DNA from: Pseudoscleropodium purum
Lineage: Eukaryota; Streptophyta; Bryopsida; Hypnales; Brachytheciaceae
Direction: 5' to 3'
NCBI GenBank assembly: GCA_963969395.1
Contig: OZ017796.1
Location: 5,892,501 to 5,956,500 of the forward strand
Length of the DNA: 64,000 bases
Position 1 is the first letter of the stretch, and each line of letters begins with the position of its first letter. A program made the translations under genes and the position numbers. The notes below the pieces were generated by a model. The model was given only the letters and a program-made list of their open reading frames with translations. It searched no databases and was not told where the DNA came from. Positions 1 to 12,500 of this stretch are shown here, piece after piece.

Positions 1-479
1 ATAGGAAACTTAATTTGTTATTCAAATTTGTGTTAATTGATTTAAAAATTCAAATGAAGAGAATTTTGTCATTAGGTTGTCTTCTTTAACAAAAAGTAGC
101 TAATCATTGCTAAATTTGTCCCTTTTATGTTTTCATTAATTTGAACAACATCGAAGTGATACAAAGCATCATCTTCCAATAGGATCATCAATCTATATTC
201 CCATGCCTTTTTAAAAAATGAAGACTTACTTTTATAATATTTTGTGCTTGGTTTGGGTGGATTTTCCAAAGTCATGCAACAATAGTTAAATAGTAGATAT
301 TGAAGCTTATACATTATCTCAACATATTTATATGTTGACAAATCCTAAGTCATTTATAGTGGAATCATTTTCCTTAACCTCTAAATTTCCATTATCCCTT
401 CGGGGGACAAATCAGATTTTGGGCACATTCTGTGATCTCAATTTTTGGTGAATTGTTTTGAAACTTTCCCATAAGATAG
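1..479. other. AT-rich noncoding DNA
   Basis: I see no coding signal or repeat boundary here. An 89-codon open stretch on the minus strand (72-341) has no recognisable domain and is probably chance. Confidence 0.5.
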
Positions 480-830
480 AAAAACTGATTATCTACATGG
501 GAATATAATTTTTATTTCAATTGGTGCCTGGGAGCAAAAGTAGCAGAAGTCATACCACAAAAAGCCTGAAAATTTTCAAAAAAACTTTCTTTTTCAACTT
601 TGAATGCTAATATCTTCCAATCTATATGGTCAAACTTCATGAAATTTTTACTATGTGAACTAAGACAAGTAAAGTACAAGATCCTATGGTTAGATTCTAA
701 AAGAATGATTTTTTTTGGTATTCTTGGATGAATGCAGAAAAAACAGCAGTTTTGAATGGTTTTTGACTAAAAAATGGCCTTGGGAATTTAGGGGTTAAAA
801 TTATGGCTTCTAGCAATAAAGCTTGTAAAA
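480..830 (-). repeat. Dispersed ~0.95-kb repeat family, partial copy
   Basis: This stretch shares blocks with 30640-30960 in the same orientation, including a 16-base match (caagatcctatggtta) and the preceding 'gctaatatct...aatctat...gaaattttta' block. It also matches 15490-15660 and 59760-59870 in reverse complement. No coding capacity is seen. Ends are approximate. Strand is given relative to the copy at 15.4-16.4 kb, taken as plus. Confidence 0.6.
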
Positions 831-1917
831 TAGAATCAGAAGAAGTAAGGTTCCATAATTTGTTTTGTAATTTTTTCCTAATGATTAATCTTTATATGCA
901 ACATAATGTCAAATTTGTAAAAACATTCAAACTTACTTCCATTAAAATTTATAAATATCTTTTTATTATTTGTTGATTTATGAAGTTTAAAGTTATACTA
1001 CACAATTATATTTCTAATAAAGGTTATATTCTTAAAGATCATTTGTACCTGTCTAATATTTTGAAGATCATTTGTTTGTTTTATGAATTGATAAGAAATT
1101 TTTGGACTATTTAATATAGAAAAACAGACAATTAATTAGAAGATTGTATTGATTCACAGTTTATAATGTTATTAATTGGAAAGGATACTTATTATAGGTA
1201 TTAAAATAAAGTCATCAAAGAAAACGTATAATTTCAAAAATAAAAATAAACGAATAAATAAATAAATATTCAAAATATAAGTGTGATTTTTTAACCAACT
1301 AAATGATGGCATATGTTAATTTGTTTGAAACAAATCATTACTATAATCCTAAAATAAAAATATATATATTGTTGGTAGAAAAACTTGTAATTTATTAGTC
1401 CAAATAGATAAATTTTATAAATTATACAAATACAAAAAATTTGAAATTCAATAGAAAAAATTCAAATGGGCTCTATGTTTTCAAAGGTGACAATGTGTGC
1501 AAAGTATTCATTCATTCAACATTAAATTTATTAGTTGTACCAATTGATTATATTCACTTACAATGAATACAATTTTATTGTTATAAATTGCACAATAAAA
1601 GTCTTAAATAATTCCTTACTTATTGTAAAATGTATTTTAGCAATATAGTTTCTAACATCTTAAACTAATTGTTTTAAATATTTCATGCATATTTTATATT
1701 TCAATGCATTTTGAAGTATAATTTCCAAATCAAATTTTCCATTTGCATACTTAGAAATACATTCATTTACTAAATCATTATAAGAGGTTATTAGTTTTCT
1801 TAAATCATTAATTTTAACAAGTTGATTATATGATTTTTATAAATTTCATTTACTATACTTCTATTTATTCAAAATTTTGTATTGTTTAGGCTTAAGCGAA
1901 GATGAACATTATCTTTT
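831..1917. other. AT-rich noncoding DNA
   Basis: Very AT-rich with no supported gene. It may hold further decayed upstream exons of the PKA regulatory-subunit pseudogene, but none can be recognised. Confidence 0.4.
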
Positions 1918-4900
1918 TGAAGAATTGAAGTTAGAGTTGAATCTACTATTATAGATGCTACATATGTACCAAAGGTATATTATATATTTACGCACTAAAA
2001 CATTAATCAAGTAAATGGTACTAATCAAATTGGTATTTTGAAATTTTCATACTTTGCAATATATTTTTGATATATTTAATAAAAATTATGCACATAGATT
2101 TATAAATAGTATAGAAATAGATGTCATCATTTTATAATATACTTCTAAAAGCATTGCAATCAACTTCAAATTAATAAAAAAAATAATTAATTAAATTTTT
2201 TTTCTACATTAAATTAAAGATATTACATAAGTTATTAAATTAATAAATTGGAAATTGATGTATGTAGGTTATTCCTAAATTTGATGATGCAAAAAAAATA
2301 ATTAAAAAAGCAATAGAAAAAAGTTACATTTTTAAATGTCTTGATAAAAAACAAATGAAAACAATATTTACTTGGAGAAAGGCAACATATATTATATTAT
2401 TTTATTACACATATATTATAATTTATAAATGAAAAAAATCTAAATCTAAATGGAAAAGTTTATAACTCATCCTTTGAGGAATGATCCAAAAGTTCAATTG
2501 TGCCTTGTGTGTTTGGGCAATTTTGAGTTAGTCACATGGGGACTTTTCTCTATATAAATTTTAGTTATATATTTGACCAATACATTTAATTTAAGATGAT
2601 AGGTAATTGATGTTGTAGAAGAAGAAAAACATAGAGGAAGTGATGTTATCATCAAATAAGGCGAATTTGGTTCTAATTTTTATTTGATTGAGGTATATCA
2701 TGATCCAATATTTTCATATAGAAATGATAAGAACTTCAAACTGCAAGTTTTTGGATCTAATTTTATAAATCAAATGTATTTTTCTATTAATGTTTTATTG
2801 TTTTTGAGTGTTTTTGAAATTTTATTTTACGAAGGTTAGTTATTCAAATTTTAGTTTATATAATCACAAATTCATGACAAGTTTTACAATGATAAGTTTT
2901 AAAAACATATAAATGTATTTTGATGATAATATTAAGTTTCAATTTTTTTTAAATGTAATTAAAAAAAGCTTTAATAATTTAGAATATATTCAAATAAAGA
3001 ACATATTGAAGAATATCACAAGTAACAAACAATTCTTGAAAATCATCTTGATTGATTATTATAGAATACATTTAATGCTAGACTAGATCTTGTGAAGTAT
3101 GGATTCAAAAAGAAAAAAAATGAACCTGAGCTTGTACATACTTATTCTACAGGTGATAGCTTTCGAGAACTTACTTTTCTTTATAATGCCCCTTGTGCTG
3201 CAATTGTCAAAGTAAGCAAATCATTATGTATATTTTTTTATTCATTGTACTATTTGATAATAATTAAATAATTAAATATTATTATTTTCAGATTATACTA
3301 ATGATTTTTTAATCTAAAATAGTATTTTATATTATTTGTTCTATTTAGTTGAAGTTGTTGACTTTTTATAAGTTGATACAAAATAATTTGTAGGCTACTA
3401 TAGATTGTATACTATGGGCAATGGATCGTGGGACATCTAGAGTAATTTTGATGACATCAACTACGCAAAAACAAGAATTGTATGAAGAATTCTTAAACAA
3501 TGTTCTTCTTTTAAAGTTAATTTGTATTTTTTATTTACAAATTTATAAGAATTTGTGAGATTCTTTTTTTTCCTTTTATATATGCTTTATTTATTCATTT
3601 TATAAAATTAATTTATATACAACTTCAAAGTATATGAAATTATAAATTTCAATTTGAGAAGATGTTTTAAAAAAACCTATCCCAAATTTAAAACCTAAAA
3701 ATTCTATTCTTTAGATTTTAAAAGAACCATTTTCATAAAGTAATATATAATCAATCAATGAGAGGCTCATCCTAGAAAATTGCAAAGTTGAAATTCAAAT
3801 TTGACTTGATTTACATTTTACATCAAAGCCAAAATTTAGTGATTCAAGTTTTTGGTGAGAGTTTGTCAAGTTTAGCAATTATTTCATTAAAAAAATTATA
3901 AATTACAAAATTGAAAAACTATATTGCTTTTGTTGATGCCAAGGGTGTTTAAAATGAAATCTGATTCAAATAATTGTTTTTTCATCAAATGTTTTTCTTA
4001 ATACAATTCTTTTACAAAATCATTTGGAACCTTAATAGTTATAGTCATTGAATTAATATACTTGTAATTTCTAAAAATATAATAATTCAAATGATTTTAA
4101 CTAAAGAATGTTTAAATATAAATTTTTCTAAAACTTTATACATATGAATTCACTTTGATACAATTTTGGTAATGAAAATTTCAAGTATAGAAAATTGATG
4201 TTTTAAATTTTGGTACTAAAATTTTTCACTTAAGAATACGTCATTATCTAAAGAGGCAGAAAAAACAAAAGTCAGAAATTGAATTCAATTTATTGCATTA
4301 AATTGTTAGAAATACAAAATTAAAATTACATTATTATCAATGGCTTGTTTACATCATAAACATATAATACAAAATATGATATACTATAAAAATTTATAAA
4401 ATGCAACTAAGTTTTTCAAATGTTGTGTTTTTATTAGAGTCTTCATATGTATGAACAATTGGCTATTGCTGATGTTCTAGAACTTGAATATTTTGATTTG
4501 GGAGAATCTATTATTGTTGAAGATACACTTGGAGCCAAGTTTTATTTTTTGGTTGAGGTATGGAATTCTTAATTCACATTTACTTAATCAAAAATTTCAA
4601 AATTATCATTAAAAAAATTCAATCCAATTTTTTTATTCATCAATTTGTTTCAAATTCATTTTATTTAATTTATAAATATTTATAAATATTTACAGATAGC
4701 ATTTTAATTTTATTCTGAAATAATATGTTATTTTTTTCAATTATTTGTATCAAATCTAAAATCATCATAGGAACCAATTTGTTAGTTGTGAGACATTAGA
4801 TTTTTATTTCAGATAAATTTGTAAGCCATAGCTTATATACATTATGCTTACATGCCATGCTTGTATACAATTCAAAATTATAAATGGTCTTATAGGGTAT

Positions 4901-5312
4901 AGTAGAAGATAAAACTAAAGGTCAAGTTGTTATGAAGTACAGTGTTGGTGATTATTTTGGTGAATTAGCTCTATTGAATAATGAACCACAAGCTGCATCT
5001 GTTTTAGCAACATCAGATTGCAAAGTGGTTTCCATTGATGGTGAAAGTTTTAACATAAGTTTCTTTCATTTTTTTTGTAATATTCTATACAATCCCAAAC
5101 TAACATGTATTTTTTTTCTAACAAATGATAAGTAATTTCCATCATAAATTAATAATTGAATGTTACTTTATTTAAAATGATGCTATATCGGGTGCTATGA
5201 AAATAATATTTGCAAATAATATTTAAAATTGCAGAGATTGTTAGGAAAACTTGAAGATATTTTGCATCGCAAAAAAATGGAATATCAATCAGCATCAAGA
5301 TCTATTGGCTAG
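1918..5312 (+). pseudogene. PKA regulatory subunit-like gene, decayed
   Basis: Exon-sized pieces in order give the layout of a PKA regulatory subunit. About 1921-1974 is a possible pseudosubstrate/linker (VESTIIDATYVPK). 2268-2380 is the start of cyclic-nucleotide-binding (CNB) domain A (VIPKFDDAKKIIKKAI, FKCLDKKQMKTIF). 2603-2692 ends in FYLIE. About 3080-3211 has GDSFRELTFLYNAPCAA. 3394-3515 has LWAMDRGTSRVIL. 4440-4557 opens CNB domain B. 4896-5054 has GDYFGELALLNNEPQAA. 5235-5312 is the C-terminal helix with LLGKLEDIL and a TAG stop. Most pieces join by AG/GT signals in compatible phase. Damage: TAA at 2657-2659 where the family has Gln, TGA at 1918-1920 before the linker, and AT instead of GT at the donor at 5055. 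The phosphate-binding Arg is Cys in domain A and Gln in B, and the domain A FGEL Gly is Arg. No kinase domain is seen. Family assignment is strong; pseudogene status is likely. Confidence 0.8.
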
Positions 5313-7159
5313 TTAATTTTATTTTGTATAAAATTCATATTTTTCAAATGAAAACCCAACACATTTTCATATTAAAAAGTTGAACAAGGTCTTGGATTTC
5401 TCATTAAAATAATATTGCCAACAAAAGCTTTTAGAAAAAGCTTTTGTTTGAAATTTAAACTTTTGATACAAAAATTTGTTGTTTTTTGCTATTATTTTGC
5501 TTGTTAATTAAATTTCTAGTAAATTTTTTTACCCTAACAATTGCATTTTGGATTTTATTTCTATTATTTGTTACCTTGATTGGACTAATAGAAATTGTCA
5601 AAATATGCAACTTCCATTACAAGATGCTCTTTTTATTTAATATTTTAGCTATGTGCAATTTTGAGCTACAAATTCTTATTATAAATATTAGTACTTATAC
5701 TATTTTTCAAAATAGAATTTCTAATGTAATATACAAAGATCGTACTTTGACACCACTTCTTTTGCCATGTCAATATAATTGTCTACTGAGATATCTATCA
5801 AATGAGTGCACCAAATTACAAGATGTCTATAAGAATGTATACAACTTTAAGAAATGAAGTATTGAATTTAGAGTGAATTCATTAAGCACAATGATATGAT
5901 TTTGAGATTCTTTTTGTATTGTTGTGCTTGAAAAGTTTCAACATGTAATTTACAATGTGTAATGGTTACCTTGTATGCAAATCTTAATTTATATATAACC
6001 TTTTTTCCTTAGAAAGTCTCAAAAAGGGAAACTGTTGTTTTTTGGTTTGTTCTTTACATGAGAAAAAACGCAAATCCTTGTAACATAGATTTTCATTGTA
6101 ATGATTCCCTTGGTGATTTTGAAAGAATTACTAGAATATTTCTATGAAATATTTGGCAATTTGAGGTGAAGAAATCATTAGGAGCCATTCCAAAAAATAA
6201 AAAATAAGATGATAATACCACATTTAAATGAATGTACATAAATATGGATGAATAAATGATGTTTCATCTACAATCTACATATTTATGTGCAAATTGTTTT
6301 ATAATGATAGTTAGAATCTCAAATTACACTCTTTAAAAATTTAAGAGTAAATCCCCTCCTTTTAAAAGCAAACGAGCAAGGATCTCGGCCTTGATTTTGC
6401 CATCTTGGGTCTAGAAGCAAGTATCTTAGAATTCTTGTTGAACGTAATGCACAAAATGGCCTTATTGTACATCATGAAGGCATTTTGCAATGTCCACAAC
6501 ACATAATACATTCATTCCTTATTGTATCCAACATATTCCTACACTCTAGTTGCCCAAATGAACATGCCATGCTAACCAAAAATGTGACAAAAAATGAGAT
6601 TCATGACACTTACTACCACTTGATATTGCAAGTCTTTCTTCAACTTTCCAATCAAGTAGTCCCAAAATCAAATAGTTCCAAACTTGCAAAACATCAACGC
6701 ATGCTTAAGTCATAGTCAAGCTTTTCAAATCACCGCCATGCACAGTCCTACACTTCATAGTTTTGTAGGTGGAAAGCAACTCATCATCTTTTGGCAAAAG
6801 AACGCATACACAAACCAGATGATGGTATTCAATAATTTGGATGATACCAACCTCAATGAAGCTATCTTCACAAGCTGATACCAAAAATTGTCTAGCAGGA
6901 GAGAACTCAGGATGACTTTGCTTTCCAAATTGCAATTATGCTGTCAATTCAACAACTCGGCAAATTTAAACGCCGATCACACAATCGCAAAAGGACTATA
7001 CACGGAAACTTGCCTGCCACTCCCATTAGTTCCCCCCCTCCTCTCTCAAGAAATTTGTGAGCCGTTGATTTTTTTGAAAAAAAATGTTTACCCTCAAAAT
7101 TGACGTTGATTTCTCAAAAAATCACAAGATGTTGATCTTGTGAAATTTAATCTGAGCCG
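5313..7159. other. Noncoding DNA downstream of the pseudogene
   Basis: No supported gene. A 123-codon open stretch at 5486-5857 is rich in Phe, Leu and Ile codons, as expected by chance in T-rich DNA. It has no signal peptide, domain or clear splice context. Confidence 0.4.
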
Positions 7160-7345
7160 TTCAAATATAAAATACAAATACTGAATACAAATATAAATAC
7201 AAATACATGTACTAGATATGAGTACTAAATACGTGTATTGAATACGGATATTGAATACAGGTATTGGATATGCATACTAAATACTTATATTGAATATGGA
7301 TATTGAATACGGGTATTGAATACGGATACAATATTGGATACAAGA
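7160..7345. repeat. Degenerate 12-bp minisatellite
   Basis: About 15 imperfect units of roughly 12 bp, of the type 'ttgaatacggat' alternating with 'gaatacaggtat', run head to tail. Units have diverged by substitution. The neighbouring DNA lacks the motif. Confidence 0.8.
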
Positions 7346-7393
7346 TCAATTGTCCCATATTGTTTATCAAGAACTTTGATTCTGAAGATTACA

Positions 7394-7478
7394 AGAGGGG
7401 GGTGGGGGTGGGGGGGTGAGATAAAAAAATTTCAATCAAATTTTAAATGATAGGTGGAGGTGAGTGGGGGTGGTAAAA
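7394..7478 (+). other. G-rich tract, possible G-quadruplex
   Basis: Runs of six, five and seven G separated by single T at about 7396-7418 are followed by GGTGGAGGTGAGTGGGGGTGG near 7453-7473. The long runs could supply four G-tracts. It is isolated in AT-rich DNA with no gene attached. Confidence 0.5.
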
Positions 7479-9420
7479 TAAAAAATTTAAAATAAAAATT
7501 GTGCATAGTGACACAAAGTGTCACTATACACCTTGAGTGCCTAATAACTACATTTACATTAAATTAAAGGACAATGTGAACATTTCATAGTTCCCCTTTA
7601 GGTGAGTATAAGTGTCTTTTGAAGGGGCCCATCAAAATTTATCCTCAAATTTTGACATGGGACTTGAGATGAATAAACTCTTAAATCAAGTCAACCTAAA
7701 TTTAAAGGATTGGAGGTAATTTTTTCTTGAGGTATATCTCAATATTTGGCCTTTGTTCCTATGTTAGTAGAAAGAGACATGACAACTTTCAATAACTATT
7801 TTTCAAAGTACTTTTTTGCAAATGATTGCAAAATGTCTTGCATATTTTGAGTAATAGTGAATTTCTTCAAATTAAAGATTTTGGACATCAAACACTAGCA
7901 TTATAAAATGTATCCACTTGAAGTACAATACAATAATAATGGCATCAAATTTGTGCACCTACAAATTGATCCTTGCATCTACACTTGCTTAAGATTAACA
8001 GTGTTGAACAAAGCTTGCCATCCTGCAATATACAAAGGTTGTCAACTTGCAATTCATGTTCAAAGTGCACCACAAGATTAACAGGTTGCAAGTATATATC
8101 AATTCTTGCATAAACGAGAAAATTTTAACAACTTTGAAGCCTAAAGGCAATACTCAAAGATGAGCAATATTTCCGGAAAATTAATCATTAGTAATACTAA
8201 CATGTAAATGGAAAATCTTGAAATGCTCATTCATAAATTGAACTACAAAATTGTGTCCAAATCTCAAGTTTTCATTAAATTGCAAAGATGTTGTCCAATT
8301 CTTATCTAGTGGCGTTAAAATTTATAAATTCTCTCTATTCAAAAATGGTTGTCTACAATTTTGTTGGTATTTTTTTGAATCAATTTCATTGATTATATTG
8401 TAAATAATATAATTAAGAAAGGTTTCAAATTTTATATCATTAGAATCAATGAAGAACATTGCATGTGTTCATTGCAACCTAAATAAAATTAGCCACAAGA
8501 CAGTATTTTTTTGACCTACACAAAACAACCTTAAAAAATATGACATTCAAAGTGGACAATCATTTTGGGACAAAGGGATTAGGTCATTGTGAATTTAAAA
8601 CTAGGTTGCAAAGAGATGAGAAATTAATGAAGGAATGCATGTATTCAAAGTTTGGCATTATCCACACATACAACCTAAACTTGAATTGCACAATTCCTAG
8701 GGTAGCAATTCTTCATCTACAAAGCGTCAATTTCAAATATGAACAAGCAATAACTAAAACCAATCATAACTTACTTGAATCAAGATAAATAAGCAACTAT
8801 ACTGCAACGATTTGCTCTCGCCATGTAACATTGGAATACTTTTTGAGTAAGATACCTACTTAAATTTTTTCATATGTAGCTTTTGTTGAACCAAAGCTTT
8901 GTCGCCTATAGTCAATAAACATTTTAGTGTAAAGAAGATCTTATCCAGATCATCAAATCATTTAAATTAGGTGAGGTATAATGTTTTTAACATTCATTGT
9001 TTGCAATTCTCAATTGGGAAGAGGGAACAAAACAAACCTTTACTTATTTTTATTTTTTGGGATCAAATGGAATAACCATTGTACTAAAAGCATCAAATAC
9101 AATCTATATTAACCCTATTCTGGACAATGAACAAAGTACTTCCAAGCAGTGTATTGTCTAGCAAACTTTTCATTCATCCTATCCAATACTTGAATCTTGA
9201 AGAGAAAACTTTCCTTAATGACCAACTTCTTGAAATTGCAGTAAATGATATTTTGTAAAAAAATGTAAGCCAAAATGTGAAAAAAAAACGAAAAAGGATT
9301 GAGGCGTTTAGGGGTTAAACTGAAGCAGATAAATATCCAAAAAAAATCTATTATTCATAGAACCCACTGCCCCCGAGCAACTGAACACATCCATCTAACA
9401 GTTGGATGATCTTCATCTCC
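7479..9420. other. Noncoding DNA upstream of WDR82
   Basis: No coding region supported. The last ~100 bp before the WD40 gene presumably hold its promoter and 5' leader. The open stretch at 8540-8788 has no recognisable feature. Confidence 0.4.
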
Positions 9421-9433
9421 AAAACCCTAACCC
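9421..9433 (+). promoter_or_regulatory. Telo-box-like motif in WDR82 leader
   Basis: An AAACCCTAACCC motif lies about 130 bp before the WDR82 start codon. Telo-boxes (AAACCCTA) near transcription starts are established in plant housekeeping and translation genes. A role here is inferred from motif and position only. Confidence 0.5.
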
Positions 9434-9561
9434 TTCTTCGAGCTTCCCCTTCGAGCGAAGGGAAGCTTACTCCCGAGGTAGTCAAGCTTGGATCTGCGGA
9501 TTATGCGAGTGCGATGAAAGCGAGTTTTCGATACTAGAGAGATAGAGAGAGGCGCAATTGC

Positions 9562-12500
9562 ATGATCATGGAGGAGAAGCGGAAATTTGCGTATGATCTC
9601 AATGACACGGTTATCAAGAGCATGGGCATGGGTGCAGTCTTCAAGGATTATGTACGTCCTTCGTGCTCTTGGAATAGAATGTTGTTGCATTTGTGCAACA
9701 GTCCGCTATCGTTTGCAGCAAAATGTGACTCTTATTTCGTGAGGATTGAATTCCGAGGTGTGGCATTGGTCACATTTGTAAGGTCGTTTTTAGGGTTCTG
9801 GGCCACTGCATTTAGTGTTAATGTATTTTCGCGCTCGGAGGGATCTAAGACTCTCAGAAATGTTTCGTTTATGAAAAAATAACCAAGAATTTAATTGTAA
9901 TTTTTTCCCCGTTTTCACCTGACTTGAGTGGTCAGAATGAGTGAAAATGGGCAGAATTTATTCTTACGAAGCTTTGTTGGTACCGCTGTGTACTTCGTGC
10001 GATCCCCGTAGCGGGACATTCATTTTTCTTGCTGTTAGGATAGTAGTTTCCTCTGCGATTGGTAGCGACCTAAGGTAATTGCGGTGGTTGCACTGCGGTT
10101 GTCGAGCTCTGCGATCGTCGACCTGTATCTCGTGACTGCATATGAGACGTAGAACGAGCTGTCTCCTGAACAAATAACTACGACTGCAGTGTCGAGTCCT
10201 GTCACCTTGACATCTAAAGCTTGAGCACATGTTTGAGATTTAAGATTAAGCGACGGGATGTGAGTTTTGATTCGGCTGTTTGTTGTGTTTACCACTTCTA
10301 GGGAGCGAAGATTAATTCACTAGATTTCCATCGAACCGAAGATCTTCTTGTAACTGCCTCCGATGATGATTCTATACGTCTTTATGATACAGCTACTGCC
10401 TCGTAAGTTCTCTCTCCTTCGTCAATTAGAAGAAGCTCTCATATTACTTTCCTATCGTATTTTTCCTCATACACTGATATCGCTTGCAGTTGTGCATTCT
10501 AGCCTTTTGTTGATTTCTATATGAGATCGCTTGTGAAATTTACAGATCGTGCTTGCGTGTGCCTGTTGCCCGAGCAGGTCACTGAAAACAATTCACAGCA
10601 AGAAGTATGGAGTAGACCAAATTTGTTTTACACATCACACCAGTTCGGTAATTTACTCCTCAAAGAAGGAAGGAGATGGTAAGGTCACCGTTATCCATCT
10701 CATTGTTATTAAAGGATGGCAATCTTGTGGCGGCAACTGTCAGTAAAGGAGAATGTCCGTTGAGCTGACATTGTCGGTTGGAGATTTTGCAGAGTCTTTG
10801 CGATATTTGTCTTTGTATGATAATCGGTATTTGCGCTACTTCAAAGGACATCGTGACAGGTCACTATCTTAATCTGGTGATATTATCGTGCGACTTGATA
10901 TTGTGTCTTATATCGTCTACTCATCTCCTTTGCTTCGATGGCGACATCGTTTATTGTACGATTTTCGGTAGATTTCAATATGTTCCAATTACGAAATCTT
11001 CACTGTATCATGTACATGCTGTGACATAAGTGAAGATGTAATGGCAGTGCAGGGTGGTGTCACTATGCATGTCACCCAAGAATGACTGCTTCATGTCTGG
11101 TGCATTAGACCACACTGTTCGTCTGTGGGACCTTCGCACTAATGTGTGTCAGGTAGTGATTTCTTTTGCCTTCAGCTTTCGCGCCATTTTTTCTAAGTAG
11201 TTGTTGCTTATGTTTCTGCTTTTCTGGCATATATGTATAGGCCCATGGAGTTTGATGAATTGGATTTGGACACAGTCAATACAAGTTTTAGGGGACTCAT
11301 CGAAACACTTAGTGAGCTGGAATGAACTATTCTAGGTGATGCCCTTCTAGCTATTGACAATTGAATTGGTCATAAGGGTATGAGGAAGATTTGGCCAGCA
11401 AATGTTATGGACGGGCTTGAGAAAATAATTCTTGTCAACTTCTTTGGTTTTTCACTTTTAGTCCCTTTTATGGAGTTTTTTTGTATAATGATTGCAAATT
11501 TCCTGACTCAGGGGCTGCTACGTGTAAGAGGGAGACCTGCTGTTGCGTACGATCAACAGGGCCTTGTATTTGCTGTGGCCATGGAAGGTGGAGCTATCAA
11601 GCTCTTTGATGTGCGATCTTATGACAAGGTTAGCAATTCGTTTGCTCTGTCTCTTTGGGATAGTGGCATTGTTGGGAGACTGCATTTTTTGGTTTCGATT
11701 TTTGGTTGCTAATAGCAACTTAGATTAATTGATTCTGAAAAATGGTTTGTTGAGCCACGGTTGCATTAAGGTAAGGACACCTAAAACCGACACTTTTTAC
11801 AGTTTCTATTATTAGATTGATGAAAATTTTATATTTTCTGGTTGATAAACGATAGGAGGTTCCAGTGCACCAAAGAGTGCATCATTTGGATACCCTATGC
11901 AGAAATTACGAAGTGACAAAAGCTTTTTTGGTAGATGTTCTAAAGTTGTTTCTTGAAGAATAGGTACATATTGATTTAGGACATGTTCTCGTTGTGATCA
12001 TCCGAGTAAGTGGCGTTTTTAAGCACCTGGCGCGTCTGGGTGTGCCTACCTTTAATGTGCAATATGTAGTGGCATGTATTTTAAACTTCAGTGTAACATT
12101 TTTACAATCTTGTGATACGTATTGCAACCTTCATATATTTCACATGAAAAAATGTATGTGCTTTACCACCCCATATGGCTTTACATTTTGGTGAAAATAT
12201 TTGAGTCTCTGGGCATGGACCTCGTTCAATATAACCTGAAATAGAAGTGAATTATCTTTGTGAGAGTCGTTGCGAATATCTCATTGGCTTGAATCGCGCA
12301 CTCTGTCTTATTTATGGGTTCCTTCGCCAATCACTGCTCCAATCAAGGTCAACTTGCTTGCAAAAGAGTATCCACTTATTCTGATTTCCATTTGCATTTG
12401 ATTTCATTTGAAGAGTGTTTCTAAACTGGTGCTTGTAGTAAGTACTTGCTCAGTTTTAATTCCCATTCGTTGATTATACCTTATGTTTTTTCGAAGCCCT

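Noticed and set aside
5486..5857. 123-codon frame with hydrophobic N-terminal half resembling a membrane protein
   Set aside because: Phe/Leu/Ile richness is what T-rich DNA encodes in any frame. No family similarity.
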